From: Salvia splendens
Taxonomy: Eukaryota > Streptophyta > Magnoliopsida > Lamiales > Lamiaceae
Direction of reading: 5' to 3'
DNA: 64,000 bases
NCBI RefSeq assembly: GCF_004379255.2
Contig: NC_056049.1
Location: 11,082,063 to 11,146,062 of the forward strand
Made by a program: the position numbers and the translations under genes. Within the stretch, counting starts at the first letter, position 1; every line of letters starts with the position of its first letter. This document shows, piece after piece, positions 33,816-45,028 of this stretch. The notes under the pieces were generated by a model that made no database searches, was not told where the DNA came from, and was given only the letters and a program-made list of their open reading frames with translations.

Positions 33816-33921
33816 ATTTCTCTGGTTGAAAAATGCACATGGATGCCATTTTACTTATTGTAATCATATGTATGTTATCAACATTAGATGTTAAAATATT
33901 TTAGAACCCAAAGGAATATAA

Positions 33922-34366
33922 TGTTAGGAATTCTTGTATTCATCTAATGAGCGCAGCGGAAATTGCATACAAGAATAACAGATCTAGATTCATAATCATA
34001 TTGCAAGTTGAGCATGTAATACACAACGGAACTAAATCTTACTTGTTGTTGTGTTTTCTTCTACGATTGTGTCCTGCAAGTTGAATCCACTACTATCGAG
34101 GTCCACGTGCAATCCAATCCGATGCAGGAACTATCCCGGTACAATTGCTCCGTAGAAGAAAGCTAGGAATTCTCTCTACAAAGCTTTTCGTATTTTCTCT
34201 CTAATGTTACGCTATTTCTCTTCCTCCACAACGGAGAATAAATAACCATTATATAGACAAAGAGTCATTAGGGTTTCATGATTGTTGGGCTTATGGACTA
34301 ATTATAATTGTAGCCCAACTATAATTATTTAATCCATATTAATTTAATCTAGCCCATATCCTTTCA
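33922..34366 (-). repeat. 3' LTR of the gag-less copia
   Basis: 445 bp, TGTTAGG...CCTTTCA on the + strand; minus-strand TATA-like TCTATATAATGG at about 34246-34257. Partner copy at 50215-50659. Confidence 0.95.
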
Positions 34367-34380
34367 ATCTCCCACTTGGA
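34367..34380 (-). other. Polypurine tract of the gag-less copia
   Basis: Minus strand TCCAAGTGGGAGAT immediately before the LTR start TGAAAGG. Confidence 0.85.
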
Positions 34381-35395
34381 CTAGCATTAGATATAATACG
34401 CAGTTCCAACTTTGTACCCTTGAGCGGATCAAAATACACTTATAGTGTGACCCTTTAGGCCCTCATTATCGACGACGATCTAATCGAAGTCTGCACAAAA
34501 CTCATAGACTGCGTTGGCAGCGTAGCTCGATATATGAAGGACGTTTACGTGAATTCGGTAAACAAGCCTTTACACAAAGTTTATAGTAACATCCTTTCAT
34601 TCACGAACCACCCGATTGAGCCTAAGATTTGTCATGTGTCATCCAAATAGCTCAATCACTTTATCTCATCTTTATTAAATGACCCATTCGATCATATTCA
34701 ATTACTTTAATTGAATATATCTTTGCATTGGCCAATGACTTAATGGTCAAGTAATATAGAGAATTTGAGTGTTCTCTCGAAATTCTAATCGAGGAATGAA
34801 TCTCATTCTTGGCTCAACTACCATTTCCATTTATCTTATGATGTACCCAACACAAGTCCGTGTCTTAATCCTCCGAGGGGAGGCAAAGCGTTGTACAAGG
34901 TCAAAGCACACCACTCAACAAACAAAATGTGTAATGACCTCAGATCCAAGGACTATTACATACTTCATGTACTAATAAACTGTACACACTCAACAAAACA
35001 GTTTAATAATAGGGTATACCAATACTCTCCAAAGTATACCATGTGTCCATCACGAGTATCTAATATCTCATAGTTGTGAGAACAACTACATTCTCGAAGA
35101 ATGTGATGCAAATCCCATGCTAACCTATAACATATCACCAATATCCCATTCTTGATGATCATTGGTTAGGGCTATTTTAGAATTATGCTACATCATTAAT
35201 GTCTCAGACCATTAACGACAGTCACAATTCAAGGGAATAAATATTTAGAATAAAATCAAACATTTAAAACAATTATTCCAATAAGTTCACAAAACCCATA
35301 GGAAATAAAATTTTCATATAATGTGATCAAGTAATATTGTCTCAACACAAAATGTTTCTAAGACATATAAAACTGTAACTCCCACTGATTCAAAG
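34381..35395 (-). other. 3' untranslated part of the gag-less copia, no gene
   Basis: One kilobase between the RNase H stop and the polypurine tract. No open frame with a recognisable motif; short frames of 60-68 codons only. Confidence 0.7.
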
Positions 35396-36820
35396 CTATC
35401 TACCAACATGCATAACACCTAAGCTCTCAAAGTGCTTGTTGTGTTTTGCTATACATAACGGTTTGGTGAAAGGATCAGTCAAGTTATCATCGGTGGGTAC
35501 TCTTTCTAATTTTATGTCGCCTCTTTCAATTATTTCTCTGATCAGATGATATCTTCTGGGAACATGCTTGTTCCTGTTCGTAGCTCTGGGTTCTTTTGCT
35601 TGCACAACAGCACCAGTGTTGTCACAATACAAAGGTATTGCACTATTGGCACTCGGAATGACACCCTGTTCTTTAACGAACTCTAACAAAGCAACAGCTT
35701 CTTTGGCAGCTTCAGATGCAGCAATATACTCGGCTTCGGTGGTGGAATCGGCAGTTGTACCTTGCTTGGAACTATTCCAACTCACTGCTCCACCATTGAG
35801 GACAAAAACATATCCAGACTGAGACTTATAGTCGTCATGGTCTGTTTGGAAACTAGCATCAGTGTACCCAGTAACTGATAACTCTGGTTGTCCACCATAG
35901 ACTAAGAAATATTCTTTAGTCCTTCTAAGGTATTTAAGAATAGTCTTAACAGTTTTCCAATGTTCCTCACCGGGATTTTGCTGAAATCTGCCTGTCATGC
36001 TAAGCGCATAGGCCACATCTGGCCTAGTAGAAATCATGGCATACATAATAGATCCTATCGCCAAAGCATACGGGATCCTTTTCATGTTGTCTCTTTCTTT
36101 GTCATTAGAAGGACAATCCTTCTTTGACAATATAATGCCATGTCCCATAGGAAGAAAACCTTTCTTAGAATTCTCCATTGAGAAGCGCCTTAGCAACTTG
36201 TCTATGTAAGTGGATTGTGATAATCCCAACATCCTATTTGGTCTATCTCGATAGATCTTGATTCCAAGGATGTAGGAAGCATCACCCAGATCCTTCATCA
36301 TAAAGGAACTAGACAACCATTCTTTCACGGATTGCATCATGGAACGATCGCTTCCCATAATCAAGATGTCATCAACATATATGATGAGGAAGACAACGTT
36401 TCCATTCTCGCGTTTACTATAAACACATGGGTCCTCTTTGCTTCTGACAAAACCAAACGATTTGATTGTTCTGTGAAAACAAATATTCCAACTCCTCGAA
36501 GCTTGCTTAAGTCCATAGATGGACTTCTTTAGCTTGCACACTGCATTCGGCCTTTTTTTCGATACAAAACCTTCCGGTTGTGTCATATAGACATCGCCTT
36601 CTAATTCTCCATTGAGAAATGCGGTTTTGACATCCATTTGCCAAATGTCGAAATTGTAGTATGCAGCAGTTGCAAGTAATATCCTAATGGACTTGATCTT
36701 AGCAACTAGCGAAAAGGTTTCATCATAGTCAATGCCTTCGCGCTGACTATAACCCTTTGCCACTAACCTAGCCTTGTAGGTTTGTACTTTGCCATCTGCA
36801 TCTCTCTTCTTTTTGAAGAT
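35396..36820 (-). pseudogene. copia reverse transcriptase and RNase H
   Basis: Open from just after the TAG at about 36821 to a natural stop at 35396. RT motifs are ARLVAKGYSQREGIDYDETF (36770), DVKTAFLNGEL, the catalytic LIIYVDDILIMG (36370) and LKYLRRTKEYFLVYGG. RNase H shows GYTDASFQTD, SQSGYVFVLNGGAVSW, STTEAEYIAASEA, DNTGAV and KHVPRRYHLI. All catalytic acids I can place are present, so this segment looks intact and loses function only through the upstream stop. Confidence 0.92.
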
Positions 36821-38215
36821 CTATTTGCAACCTATGGGGTAAACCCCATCTTGCAAGTCAACTAGTTCCCAGACTAAGTTGAAGTACATCGAGTCCATTT
36901 CAGATATCAAGGCTTCAAGCCACTTCTCTCGATCGGTGTCCGACACCGCCTCGGTATAGGTCTTAGGCTCATCATCATCTAAATCAACTTCATCATCTTG
37001 GTTCTCAACCATTAGATTCAGTCTCTCAGGTGCACGACGAATCCTTCTAGGCCTATTGAGTTGGTTTTCTTCTGGCTCGAGCTGTTCATTCTGATTGTGA
37101 GTAGGCCCAGGAATATCACTATGATCTTCTTGAGGTAGAGGTGATGCAACTATTGTATCATCTTGTATTTGATGCATCTCATTGTCTTGAGGAGGTTCTT
37201 CGAGAGTCCCTCTAAGGTCTCCTCTAATAGTATTTTTCCCTCCCAATAGATCATCAAAAACTCCCACTGAGTTATTGTTCAAACCATTTGACAATACATC
37301 ATCCTCATTGGTAACTTGTGGTTCTTGAATTTCTTCAAGATCTACTGTATTTTGACCTTGTTCCTTGCAGACATAACTGTCTTCAAAGAACGTCACATTC
37401 CTTGATGTTATCACCTTGTGATTTTCAGGACAGTAGAAATCGTATCCCCTAGTTTGTTTAGGATATCCCACAAAGTAACACTTCTCACTTTTAGATTCCA
37501 ACTTATCAGTCATTTGTTTCTTAACAAAAGCTGGACAATCCCAGGTCCGCATATAGTTAAGACAAGACTTTTTGCCATACCATAACTCATATGGTGTTTT
37601 CTCAACTGATTTAGATGGAACTCTATTCAGAATGTAAATAGCAGTCAATAAAGCATGACCCCAGAGAAATAAAGGAAGACTAGCTAAACTCATCATGGAT
37701 CGAACCATATCTAATAATGTTCGGTTTTTCCTTTCAGATACTCCATTCATTTGTGGTGTACCAGGAGGTGTCCAGTCCGACTGAATTCCATGAGATTTCA
37801 AGTAATCAAGAAATTCTCGGCTCAAGTATTCCCCTCCTCGATCTGATCGAAGAGTTTTTATACTTTTCCCAAGTTGTTTCTCAACTTCACACTTAAACTC
37901 TATAAATTTCTCAAAAGCCTCAGATTTGTGTTTCATAAGATACACATATCCATACCTTGTCAAATCATCAGTGAAAGTAATGAAGTACGAATAACCACCT
38001 TTTGCTTGAGTTGGAAACGGTCTGCACACATCTGTGTGGATCAACTCTAGCACATCATTAGCACGCACCCCTTTCCCAGAAAGTGGCTTATTAGTCATCT
38101 TTCCTTTGAGACAGAATTCACAAGCACCATATGATTCAAAATCAAATGAATTTAGATAGTCTAACTTTCTCAATCTCGCTATCCTTTTCTCATTGATATG
38201 ACCAAGTCTACAATG
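36821..38215 (-). pseudogene. copia integrase
   Basis: [15 protein letters not shown] and CEFCLKGKM give the HHCC zinc end. The core has [12 protein letters not shown] (Asp 1), [11 protein letters not shown] (Asp 2) and [13 protein letters not shown] (Glu), then [19 protein letters not shown] and [17 protein letters not shown]. An acidic linker and [18 protein letters not shown] (start of RT) follow. It begins after a TGA replacing Trp in the LWHCRLGH motif (about 38216) and ends at a TAG replacing the Trp of GCKWIFK (about 36821). Confidence 0.92.
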
Positions 38216-38800
38216 TCAAAGATAAGTAGCATTATCTGTATTACATAGCTTAAGTCTTTTATTTTGCACATTGAGAATATCCCATTTGCATTTAAGCATA
38301 TATAATCCATTCTCTAAAGAGGCATTTCCATAAAACAATCCATTATTAGAAAACGAGCACCTGCTGTTTGCAAAATGGAAGGAAAAACCTTCGATGTCCA
38401 ACATCGGAATGGAAATAATATTTTTTGAAATAACTGGAACGAAATAACAATTATGTAAATCTAGTCTATGTCATGAGGGAAGATCTAATCTATAAGTTCC
38501 CACGCGTTCGGCAGCAACTTTTGCTCCATTTCCAACACGTAGGTCTACTTTCCCAGGCCTCACTTTCCTGCTGTCAATTAAACCTTGCACATTATTACAA
38601 ATGTGTGAACCACAAGTGGTATCCAATACCCAGGATTGTGAGTTATTCATAGACATATTTATCTCAATGACAAACATAGCTGAGCTCCCACTCATTGCAC
38701 CTTGTGCCTTGAGTTTTAGGCAGTCTTTCTGCCACTCCGTGAAATTTGACCTAGTCAATTTGTTTGTTTCCATCATACACTCATAAGATAAGTTTGACAT
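38216..38800 (-). pseudogene. copia gag start fused to protease, most of gag deleted
   Basis: The ATG at 38800 (MSNLSYECMMETNKLTRSN) follows the same leader as the 4365 relict. After NFTEW it jumps to QKDCLKLKAQGAMSGSS and on to the protease WVLDTTCGSHICNNVQG. Compared with the relict about 700 bp are missing in frame, including the UBN2 gag domain and zinc knuckle. The protease motif is D-T-T-C-G where D-T/S-G-A is usual in the family; the relict reads D-T-A-C-G-S, so this is a family trait. A TGA at about 38471 ends the frame. Confidence 0.85.
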
Positions 38801-38923
38801 ATGATCTGAACAGAAAATAAAACTAAAAGCAAATTAGAAAAGCATATAAAGATCACATTCGCATCACTAATCAAACAAGGGTTTATTGTATTGATTAGCT
38901 CCCACTAATTTTAACATATATTA

Positions 38924-41900
38924 TGTAACATCCCGAATTATAGGGCTTGACGAAACGTTTGGATATGTGATGAGGAATAGTAGTTAAGTTAAACTATAAG
39001 GTAGAAATTTAATACGAAATATCGATTATGCGATTTTCGGCAATTTCTTTTACCCACGTAAAATCGTAAATCGAAGCTAAGGGCTAATAATTTTATAAAT
39101 TATAAAATTATGGCCTAGCATAATTGTAAATAATGTGAGGAATTATTTTGGGCCATTAGAAGGTAATAAAAAAAAATTCTATCGCATATTTTTTCAGTTT
39201 TTAGCGAAAACAATCGGCGAAACTTTTGAAGATATAGACAGGAATAATTTTACCTTAAACTAGAATCTAAATGCTAAATGAGGGTATAAAGAAATCCTAA
39301 ATGTGATATCATATGGTAGGAAAATAAAATATTGGAAGATTAAAAGAATAATTAAAAATATTTTACATAATAAACTAAATCTAGAAGATTCTAATCAATT
39401 ATATATTAATCTAGACTTCATCTTCCACTCATTTTCTTCAAAAAAAAACCGTGCATATCAGCCCCCATAGGAGAAGTAGACCTCAAGCTTTCATCTCCCT
39501 CTATTTTGCAAATCGTTCGGTGAAATTGAATTCTAGACACGTACTCCCCGATGACTTGAGGTAAACCTTCTTTTCTATACCACTTTTGTTGCTATTTGAG
39601 TGATGATTTGGAGGGTGTGTGGGCTGTGATTTTCATGCTTCATATGTGTGAGTGGAGGTGTGGTCTTTGTTTAATTCTTTCGATAGATACGAGTTTGTAG
39701 ACGTCGATAACGTTGGGTTACACCCTTGGATTTAAATGTATCGAACCCTAACCCAAATTTCCATCATGATCGAAACCCTAGGATATAATTGAGGTGTTTG
39801 GCCTGTTGTGGATTTGAATTTGGTTGGGAAAAGTGTTTAACGTCGTGAATAAACGTCGTTTGATTCGATAATCGGAATGAAATCCAATTATGGTAGAAAT
39901 TGTGAAATAATCGAACAAAGTAGGCTATAACTAAATAGTTTTGATATTATATAGAGTAAATGGTTGTTGATTTATGGTTAATGGGATGATTAAACATAAA
40001 TGGAAATAGAATTTGATACAAAAGTATGAGTCAGATTTACTCTTCTATTTTTTAGCCCCATATTCCGAATTGTTTTGAATATTTAGGACTGTGAAAAGTT
40101 TGGTTTATCAATTTTTATAATAACTCTGATGAGTCTAGAGAGTCCCTGATTTTTATGGAGAATTTAGGAGTTCGTTTACTATGTGTATAAATTGTTATAA
40201 CAATACAGCTACGAACTGTCAAAATTCTGGTACTTTGTCATATTTTGGTATGTGTTATCCGAAATATTTAGGGCATGTAAGGTCGATGAAAACTTGATTT
40301 CATAATTTCTAAATTAACTATAAGGTGTTTAGTTGTTCTCTGAATTTTATGATTAATTAAAGAGTACAAATACCATTTACAAAAATTGTTTAGAAAATGC
40401 TGCCAGAAATTGTCTGATTTTGGTAGTCTGTGGGAAAACAAGAATATCTCTTAAACTATTGGGAATCCTTGAGTGAATCATGTTGGATTATAAATTGACT
40501 TCTTTGGGTAAATATGAGTTATTAATAGTTATGCTATTTATATTACGCATAAAGGCGAAGGAACCTATAGTGCATTTTGGAGACAAAGGAGTGAACCTAG
40601 AAGGTAGAGAAGTATCAAGGTGAAATATGCTTATGTTCATAAGCCTAAGAGGTAGGATATTCTTACTATGAATTTTACTTCTCTGGTTTGAACTGTGTGA
40701 ACTAAATGTATAATAATATGTTATTCTATGTGATAATTATATATATGTCATTAGAAGACACAAATGGAATTATTATGATATTTATAAACATGATATGAAA
40801 GTTCTACAAAGAAATTGTATAAATATAATTATATGATGATGATAGAAATAATATGGTGTGAAATGTGATAATATGCGTTGAAGTGTGTATGAATCACACT
40901 TTTAATTTTACATATATTATGTGGTTGATTGCTATATGTTGATTGTGGTGAATACTTGGGTTATATGGTGTGAACTAAATATGGTTATGCGCTATTTGAT
41001 ATTGATGGTGGAATACGATATGGATATGTGATTGATGCAACAGATATGTTTTATATGTTATATTCGAATTATTTGGTAGGATAAGATATGGATATGTGAT
41101 TGATGAAATTGATATGTTTTGCATATGATATTGGAATTATATGAATCATTCGACTAAAGAGGATCTGTGACGGTCTTGCCCTGGATCTGAAATCACAGTG
41201 GACATATTGGGACCTTCGGGTCAAATCACAATGGGACCTTCGGGTCAAATCACAGTGGGACCTTCGGGTCAAATCATATTGGGACCTTCGGGTCAAATCA
41301 CGGTGGGACCTTCGGGTCAAATCATATTGGGACCTACGGGTCAATCATATTGGGACCTTCGGGTCAATCATATTGGAAATCCCGGGCAGATACCAGGCCT
41401 GATCCGTCACAGAATAATAAAAAGGAATAGAGAGGCATATGTATATGGATATGAAATTGTTTATGATATAGGTTGTATATTATTTCTGATTATATGTATT
41501 TCGGTATATGAGTACCTTGGCGATCGTTATATGTGTTTGAAATGGGTTAACATTTGCGATTTGTCTGCGTTGGTGTGTGGATAAGAATGTGACATAAAGT
41601 TATAAATGACTGAATGACTTTGGATATGGAAATAGGACGTATGACAGATTATGGGAAGTAATATGCTTATAAGATAAGAATAAGTGTGAATAAATAATAA
41701 TTAGCTAATTGAATAAATTAAGGAATTATATGGAAACATGTATTTTGTAAGTAAGTATATGAAGAATTATGGTGCAATTTGATAGTATTGTTATGAGATA
41801 TTATCTGGAAAACACGGTGAACGTATAGATGTTGTAATAAAGTGATATATGGTAATACAAGAAAAGAATCATGATATATGATGTCTTAAGAAATGACAAC

Positions 41901-42388
41901 ATGTGGAAGGTGATACGGAAATTAATATGTGTTGAAGGGTAAAAGATTAATATAGTAAATTATGAAAGTGGGAAGTGCTAAGAATGAATGGTTATAAGTA
42001 AAAGATAAATAATGTAAAAGTCTCAATACAATTTAGATTAGAAAATTGATTTTTATAGTTTGGATATATCTACTGAGCTGTGGAAAGCTCACTCCTATCA
42101 TCTTTTACCCCCCTGCAGGTTAGAGTTGATAGTATGTCAGTGTGGTTGGGCAGCTTTGCAATTTTTGGCGGGTCACTGGTGATCAACATGGTTAAAAATC
42201 GTGGCATGTTGTATAATAGTTCAATCTTTGATTTTTCGCTGGATAAATGTTAAGTTTTTAATTGTAATAGTTTTTAATTGCTCTTTTTAAGCTAAAAAGA
42301 AAATAGGAAAATTTCAGTACGTGTTGTCGATACTGAAACGTGACACCACGTATTCGGTGGGTTTACCTACCGGGTAAGGGGTGTTACA
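38924..42388 (+). repeat. 5' LTR of the large non-coding element (3,465 bp)
   Basis: TGTAACATCCCG at the start and GGGGTGTTACA at the end, with short palindromic termini (TGTAACA...TGTTACA). It contains the 24-bp minisatellite. The 128-codon frame over the minisatellite exists in both LTRs and is not evidence of a gene. Confidence 0.95.
41164..41413. repeat. 24-bp minisatellite bracketed by a 10-bp inverted repeat (5' LTR copy)
   Basis: Seven units close to ATTGGGACCTTCGGGTCAAA-TCAC run from 41206 to 41371 (five of 24 bp, two of 23). TCTGTGACGG (41164-41173) and CCGTCACAGA (41404-41413) lie outside as a perfect inverted pair. Confidence 0.92.
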
Positions 42389-42391
42389 AGT

Positions 42392-42403
42392 TGGTATCAG
42401 AGC
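42392..42403 (+). other. Primer-binding site (initiator Met tRNA), large non-coding element
   Basis: TGGTATCAGAGC three bases after the 5' LTR end. Confidence 0.92.
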
Positions 42404-45014
42404 AAAGGTTTAGGCGGTTCTGGAAAGAAGTGATTCAGTAAAGTGTGTAGAAACATGCCACATAGGAGTAAATGTCTGTTAGTACCAGTGACTCGATGCA
42501 GCTGCCTATTTATAAAGTGGAAAGAAGTTAGTAAAGTACGGAACATAGTTTCCCGTGTGACCGAGAAAGATGTTATATGAGACTGGCCACCTCATATAGT
42601 TCGACTCTCGGTAACGTTATTTTGTGTAAAAGACTTAAAAAGTGCAGGGAGGGTGTGTTTGAAAATAGTGATGAAAAGTGTGTCCTAATGAAAGAAATGA
42701 GATTTGCTTCAATTGTATTATTCGATAATATGTCAAAATAAGATGTTGGTATGTTATGTTGAGAATTGTAGGAAATGAGTGTTAATATATGAAATATGAT
42801 GTGATCGAAAATATGATACGCGATATATGGTGTGATGGGAGGAACTGATATATGATATACGGTGATAGGAGGATTCGATCGGACCTCAAGTGGGGCTATA
42901 TGATGTGATTGAGATGATATATGTTATGCTTGAGTTCTGTATGGTATTATACGATGCAATTTGGTAGCTTTATGATATGATTGGTTTGCTGTACGATACG
43001 ATTAGTAGTTTCTGTTGTAATTGTAAATGATGTTGGGATGTTTTGTAAATGCTGAAATTAAATAGTTGAGCACGTAATGAGGATATGGATGTGATATGTG
43101 ATATTGATGTGATGTGTGGATGTCATGTGGAATACTTGATGATTGTGTGAATACTGATGACTGTTGACATGTTATGTGATTGATATTGCATACTATTGGA
43201 TTATGGGCACTTGTTGGTTATAAGGAAAATGAGAAATAAATGATGGGATCTGAATCTGTGTGCCGTTGAATGGGTTATATGTGCGCTCGAGATCGAGCTA
43301 TGTGATGTGTATGGAAGTATGGATTCTGTATAGATTATATGTGTGCTCAGAATTGGGCAATAGGAAATATGATGTGATGCGATAAAGATATAAGCTAAGT
43401 AATTGTACATGATATAAGATATGTGATACAAAATGTGATCAGATTAGAATGTGAACTCCGTAAGAACTATGTGTGCACTCGAAGACGAGCTAAGCGAATA
43501 TGGAAATTTAAATGAGGATTTAGAAATGAAATGGAAAATGAAAATAGGTGCTCTAAGTGAGCTATAATATATATGAAATGATATGTCTAAAAATGTGAGT
43601 TTAAATGAAATAAATATATGAGCTTGAAATTGAGCGATATGAGGAAGAAGGGTACTATGCTTGAAAGTATGGAATCCAATGAATCATATGTGTGTTGTAA
43701 GAATGTGAAATGTATTGATGACCAATATATGATGAAATTTGAAAATGAAATGTGGTATATGGTGCGACGGGAGTATTCGATCAGCCCATGCGGGTGTACT
43801 TCGCTTAACCCATATACCTGTGTGTTATCACTAAGCACTTGAGACAAATGAGTGCAAATATTTGAGGTGATCGGTATGTATTTCTATATATGATTATGTG
43901 CGAACTAGCACATGTGATAAAATGTGTTATAATATGTGGACATATGAAACGTATACGATAACCGTGATATGTGACATGTGATTTGATGTGTCTTGATATA
44001 TGTGTGACTTGGGAGTGGAAATGTGATGATATATGGTCTGATATTCCTGGATATATGGTCAGTGTATTCAGATCTTGTTATATGAGTTTTTATTGAGTTC
44101 TGATACTAGTACTAAGAGTTCAAGATTTAATGTTGTGATGATGAATATTGAGATGTGAATGTGTGGAACTATATAATGTTTTGGATGAAGTGATATATGT
44201 GACTGCGTGCTCTAAATGGACTATACGGTGCTAGAAAGTGAGCTATATGCATATAATGTGATATGATGGAAAATTTGTGCGCTGCATGAGATAGATGAAT
44301 GTGTTTGAAACTAAGTCATATGAGGTGAAATCTGATATGATTGAAAGAAAGAGATTCATATGAATTATATATTTGAAAATGAAAGTAGAATGCAAAAAAA
44401 GGCTTATGCTCGATATATGATGGGATTTGAAAACAAATATGGTTGTTGATGAATACTGACTTGATATTTGAACTTTGTTGTGATTTGTTGGTTTGATAAA
44501 AAAAAGAGGTAATAAGCGAAAATAAGTATAATGGAAGTGATATGTAGTGCAAGGCGAACTAAAATAAAAGTATGTGATACAATTCAGAGAAATGTATGTA
44601 ACTATGATGTGAATAAATGGTTGTGATAAGATAGAAAGCATGGCGTGCTAAATGACTGATAAAAGATAATAATAATATTATCACGTGATTGTGAAATGTG
44701 GCTGTGTTAAGATTGTGATATATTCTTTGAATTAACTCACAATAATTTGTGTGGTATGCTATTATCAGGTTATGCATTTTTACTACTATATTCTATAAAT
44801 TTTATGAAGTGGCATAGGATTGTGACTTCGGTAAGTTCCAGGAAGTCAAAGTAAGATTGGATAAAGTTACATGTGATTATAAGAGATTGAATGATGTTAT
44901 ACGAAAATACGAAGGTTGTGCGAAATTAAAAGATAATATGAGATTAGATGATATGATACGATAAATGTTTATAGCTATTTAAATCAAGTGAAATTTCGAG
45001 GACGAAATTCTTTT

Positions 45015-45028
45015 AAGGGGGGAAGAGT
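45015..45028 (+). other. Polypurine tract of the large non-coding element
   Basis: AAGGGGGGAAGAGT directly before the 3' LTR start TGTAACATCC. Confidence 0.92.

Larger units (their letters stand above)
42389..45028 (+). other. Non-coding core of the large LTR element
   Basis: Between primer site and polypurine tract there are only short frames. Much of 42.8-44.7 kb is a monotonous ATGTGATATG-like sequence in which degenerate modules such as GTGCGCTCGAGATCGAGCTA (43280), GTGTGCTCAGAATTGGGCAA (43340), GTGCACTCGAAGACGAGCTA (43469) and GTGCTCTAAGTGAGCTA (43549) recur. No polymerase motif found. Confidence 0.8.

Noticed and set aside
41206..41371. CRISPR-like array of short repeats
   Set aside because: Units are directly adjacent with no unique spacers, in a plant retroelement LTR; it is a minisatellite.
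41198..41584. 128-codon frame with GPSGQI repeats
   Set aside because: Product of the 24-bp minisatellite (24 is a multiple of three). It appears in both LTRs of a non-coding element and has no start context or family resemblance.
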